Assembly (NCBI GenBank): GCA_046704785.1
Contig: JBJKRF010000122.1
Span: 1 to 7,456, forward strand
Direction: 5' to 3'
DNA from: JBJKRF01 sp046704785
GTDB lineage: Bacteria; Chloroflexota; Anaerolineae; Anaerolineales; Villigracilaceae
DNA: 7,456 nucleotides
The translations under genes were made by a program, and so were the position numbers. The notes under the pieces are model-generated. The model was not told where the DNA came from and did no database searches. It worked only from the letters and a program-made list of their open reading frames with translations. Below, piece after piece: positions 5,746 to 7,456 of this stretch. The stretch's first letter is position 1. The number at the start of each line of letters is the position of its first letter.

Positions 5746-7107
5746 ATGCCCGGAGCACTACTTCCCCCAGGTCCCAAGCTGACCCTTGGGATTCGGCTGC
5801 TAACCGAACTCCAAGACGCACCGATTCCATTGATGATGCGCCTGACCGCTGCCTACGGCGACATTGTTTACTTCAAGGCGCTCGGACGCGAGTTTTACTT
5901 TTTTAACGACCCGGAGTGCGTCCAACAGATCCTGGTCGCGCGCCAGAGCAGCTTCCACAAAGGCTCTGCCCTGGACCGCGTCAAGGAACTGGTCGGCGAG
6001 GGCCTGCTGACCAGCGAAGACGAGCTGCACCTGCGCCAGCGGCGCATGATTCAGCCCATGTTCCATCGTCACCGCATCGCCGGTTACGCCGATACGGTGG
6101 TTTCGTTGGCCGAACAGGTCACCGGCAACTGGCAGGATGGCGTCACGCTCGATCTCTATACCGAGATGACGCACCTGACCTTGTTGATTGTCTCCAAAAC
6201 TCTGTTCGATACCGATATAGAGAACGACAGCGACGAAATTGGGCAGGTGATCCCGATTGTGATCGCCTCGTTTATGAACAACCTCGACCCACTGGCCGAA
6301 ATTCGTATGCGCCTGCCGCTGCCTTCGACCCGGCGCATCCTGCACGCAAGAAAACGCCTGAACGCTCTCATCGAAACCATGATCGCCACGCGCCGCGCCG
6401 AAGGAGATCGCGGCGATATCATTTCCATGTTGATCGCCGCCGAGGACGAGCAGGATGAGAACCGTCACATGAGCAACAAACAGGTGCGCGACGAGGCGCT
6501 GACGCTCTTCCTGGCCGCTCACGAGACGACCGCCAGCGCGCTGACCTGGGGCCTGTACCTGCTTTCGCAAAACCCCGAAGCCGCGCGCCTGTTGCAAGAC
6601 GAACTCGACCGTGTCCTGGCCGGACGCAGCCCCACCTACGCCGACCTGGAACAGATCCCTTATACCCGCATGGTCTTGAGCGAAGCCATCCGCTTGTATC
6701 CTCCGGCCTGGGCCATGATCCGTCTGGCGATGGAAGACGTGGAGATCGGCGGCTACACCGTCCCCAAAAACGCGACGCTGGTGTTGAGTTCCTGGATGGT
6801 GCATCACAACGAACGCTACTACCCGGAGCCGTTAAAGTTCGACCCTGGGCGTTGGACACCTGAACAGGTTGCCTCGCGCCCCAAGATGAGCTATTTCCCG
6901 TTTGGGGCCGGCACGCGCGTCTGCATGGGAGAACCGTTCGCCTGGATGGAGGGCACGCTGCTGCTGGCGACGATTGCCCAGAAGTGGGAAATGCGTCTCG
7001 AACCGGGCTTCCCGGTGGAATATCTGACGGGAATCACGCTCAAACCAAAGCACGGCATGCGGATGCAACTCACCCGAAGAACTTTGGATGCCACCACGCC
7101 CCGGTGA
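5746..7107 (+). CDS. Cytochrome P450 monooxygenase
   Basis: This is a complete 453-residue soluble P450, a haem-thiolate enzyme that inserts one oxygen atom into an organic substrate using electrons from a redox partner. All hallmarks are present. These are the proline-rich start LPPGPK (6-11), a C-helix region HLRQRRMIQPMF (95-106), the I-helix oxygen-activation motif AAHETT (257-262), ExxR in SEAIRLYPP (E313, R316), FDPGRW (365-370), and the haem loop FPFGAGTRVCMG with axial Cys393. There is no N-terminal membrane anchor, as in most bacterial P450s, although the I-helix AHETT and ExxR-LYPP style are nearer to CYP4/CYP102-like and CYP110-like groups than to CYP101. The substrate cannot be read from the sequence. 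No ferredoxin or reductase gene is in the window, so partners must be elsewhere. ATG at 5746 follows AAGGAG by 4 bases. A GTG at 5722 lacks a ribosome site. Confidence 0.96.
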   Translation: MPGALLPPGPKLTLGIRLLTELQDAPIPLMMRLTAAYGDIVYFKALGREFYFFNDPECVQQILVARQSSFHKGSALDRVKELVGEGLLTSEDELHLRQRRMIQPMFHRHRIAGYADTVVSLAEQVTGNWQDGVTLDLYTEMTHLTLLIVSKTLFDTDIENDSDEIGQVIPIVIASFMNNLDPLAEIRMRLPLPSTRRILHARKRLNALIETMIATRRAEGDRGDIISMLIAAEDEQDENRHMSNKQVRDEALTLFLAAHETTASALTWGLYLLSQNPEAARLLQDELDRVLAGRSPTYADLEQIPYTRMVLSEAIRLYPPAWAMIRLAMEDVEIGGYTVPKNATLVLSSWMVHHNERYYPEPLKFDPGRWTPEQVASRPKMSYFPFGAGTRVCMGEPFAWMEGTLLLATIAQKWEMRLEPGFPVEYLTGITLKPKHGMRMQLTRRTLDATTPR

Positions 7108-7132
7108 GCGCGTTGGGTTAAATTGGTCACCA

Positions 7133-7165
7133 GCCAGGGATAGGCAGAGTCGTCAGACTCCTGGC
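7133..7165. terminator. Hairpin downstream of the P450 gene
   Basis: A short stem GAGTC-GTCA-GACTC (7147-7160) lies inside a wider pair GCCAG/CTGGC (7133-7137 with 7161-7165), with unpaired bases on the left side. It begins 26 bases after the P450 stop. No T run follows, so intrinsic termination is doubtful. It may instead be a dispersed palindromic repeat. Confidence 0.3.
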
Positions 7166-7193
7166 GCTTCGATGCACGATCCCCCATTTTCGA

Positions 7194-7349
7194 TCAGTCA
7201 AATTTCTCGTGATCAGGCGGCCTGAAGCATTTCCTCCCAAACGGCATATCGAAGAAATAGATGTACCCATCACGGGTGAAAATTGTGCTTTTTATACTCA
7301 AAGGGTTACTACTCAGCCCGAATTGGGCTCTAACTTGAAAATAGAAATA
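7194..7349 (-). other. Open - strand stretch in frame after a TGA, possible broken gene
   Basis: After the TGA at 7352-7350 the same frame stays open for 51 codons to TGA at 7196-7194. Its second half reads STIFTRDGYIYFFDMPFGRK then CFRPPDHEKFD, which has a protein-like make-up and a moderately GC-rich third codon position. No start codon with a ribosome site was found (TTG at 7298 and ATG at 7244 have none). No family is recognised. It may be the end of a gene broken by the TGA, or chance. Confidence 0.25.
7315..7329. terminator. Small hairpin AGCCC-GAATT-GGGCT
   Basis: A 5-bp GC-rich stem with a 5-base loop lies 21 bases beyond the TGA of the possible - strand gene at the window edge. No T tract follows on either strand. 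It could be a weak terminator or nothing. Confidence 0.2.
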
Positions 7350-7456
7350 TCAGGCAGCAGCAGGTAAAGGAGCAAACGGTTGCATGGGTGAAGTATCGTA
7401 GCCCAAATTTCGAGCTCGATGCTCCATTGTTTGAACGACCTGTGTACCCGCCGGTC
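7350..7456 (-). CDS. Possible C-terminal end of an unrecognised protein, cut by the window edge
   Basis: Reading leftwards from the window end, the - strand is open for 34 codons and ends PMQPFAPLPAAA then TGA (7352-7350). An earlier part reads VVQTMEHRARNLGYDTS. The make-up looks protein-like, but no family is recognised and the upstream part is missing. A + strand frame is also open from GTG 7388 to the end (KYRSPNFELDAPLFERP), without a well-spaced ribosome site, so the true coding strand is uncertain. Confidence 0.3.
   Translation of the reverse strand, partial: PAGTQVVQTMEHRARNLGYDTSPMQPFAPLPAAA

Noticed and set aside
5567..5830. Possible small membrane or hypothetical protein on the - strand upstream of the P450
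   Set aside because: The frames start in the antisense of the P450 N-terminus, lack a ribosome site and match no known family. One 35-codon frame is hydrophobic (FFWLWLVLLSLEF) but has only a TTG start.
5800..6807. 335-codon - strand open frame inside the P450
   Set aside because: It is a shadow of the P450 coding sequence: low-complexity Gln/Gly/Val-rich composition, with no ribosome site or family signature.
7388..7456. Start of a + strand gene at GTG 7388
   Set aside because: AAAGGAG upstream is too far (about 15 bases) from the GTG, and only 23 codons are visible, so it is not supported enough to list as a gene.

Overview
The window looks like a piece of a bacterial chromosome of moderate to high GC content, most likely from Chloroflexota (Anaerolineae-like). 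The basis is indirect: the style of the RHS core remnant, a PDZ plus multi-helix NarL-type sensor kinase, a membrane-anchored tandem FKBP protein and a soluble P450. This assignment is inference from family resemblance, not from a marker gene.

Left end (1-508): two broken genes abut. On the + strand is the end of an RHS-repeat core, shifted in frame by an apparent 19-bp insertion. On the - strand is the first 86 codons of a condensation/acyltransferase-fold protein, which stops exactly where the RHS homology ends. Next comes an intact 758-residue membrane histidine kinase (2856-580, -). It has a plausible sigma70-type promoter, and the acyltransferase remnant lies just downstream, so the two probably formed one operon. 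No response regulator is visible.

Middle (2857-4252): a divergent intergenic region leads to an intact membrane-anchored protein with two FKBP prolyl-isomerase domains (3239-4147, +). Right after its stop codon lies a long imperfect inverted repeat, one arm of which is the coding sequence of the neighbouring convergent pseudogene.

Centre right (4205-5400, - strand): a compact PadR-type regulator and DUF1048 protein pair with an ATGA stop/start overlap. It is followed by a second DUF1048 start that runs, after about 50 codons, into the remains of an Imm-5-like putative immunity protein. That remnant carries two compensating frameshifts. This chimera is the most unusual object in the window.

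Right end (5407-7456): an AT-rich regulatory region with operator-like dyads and a good candidate promoter, then an intact 453-residue cytochrome P450 (5746-7107, +). The last 350 bases hold hairpins and a weakly supported - strand reading frame interrupted by one TGA.

The genes do not form one pathway. The picture is of independent, mostly intact housekeeping or accessory units separated by sites of gene decay and rearrangement. I did not see an RNA gene, a CRISPR array or a complete mobile element.
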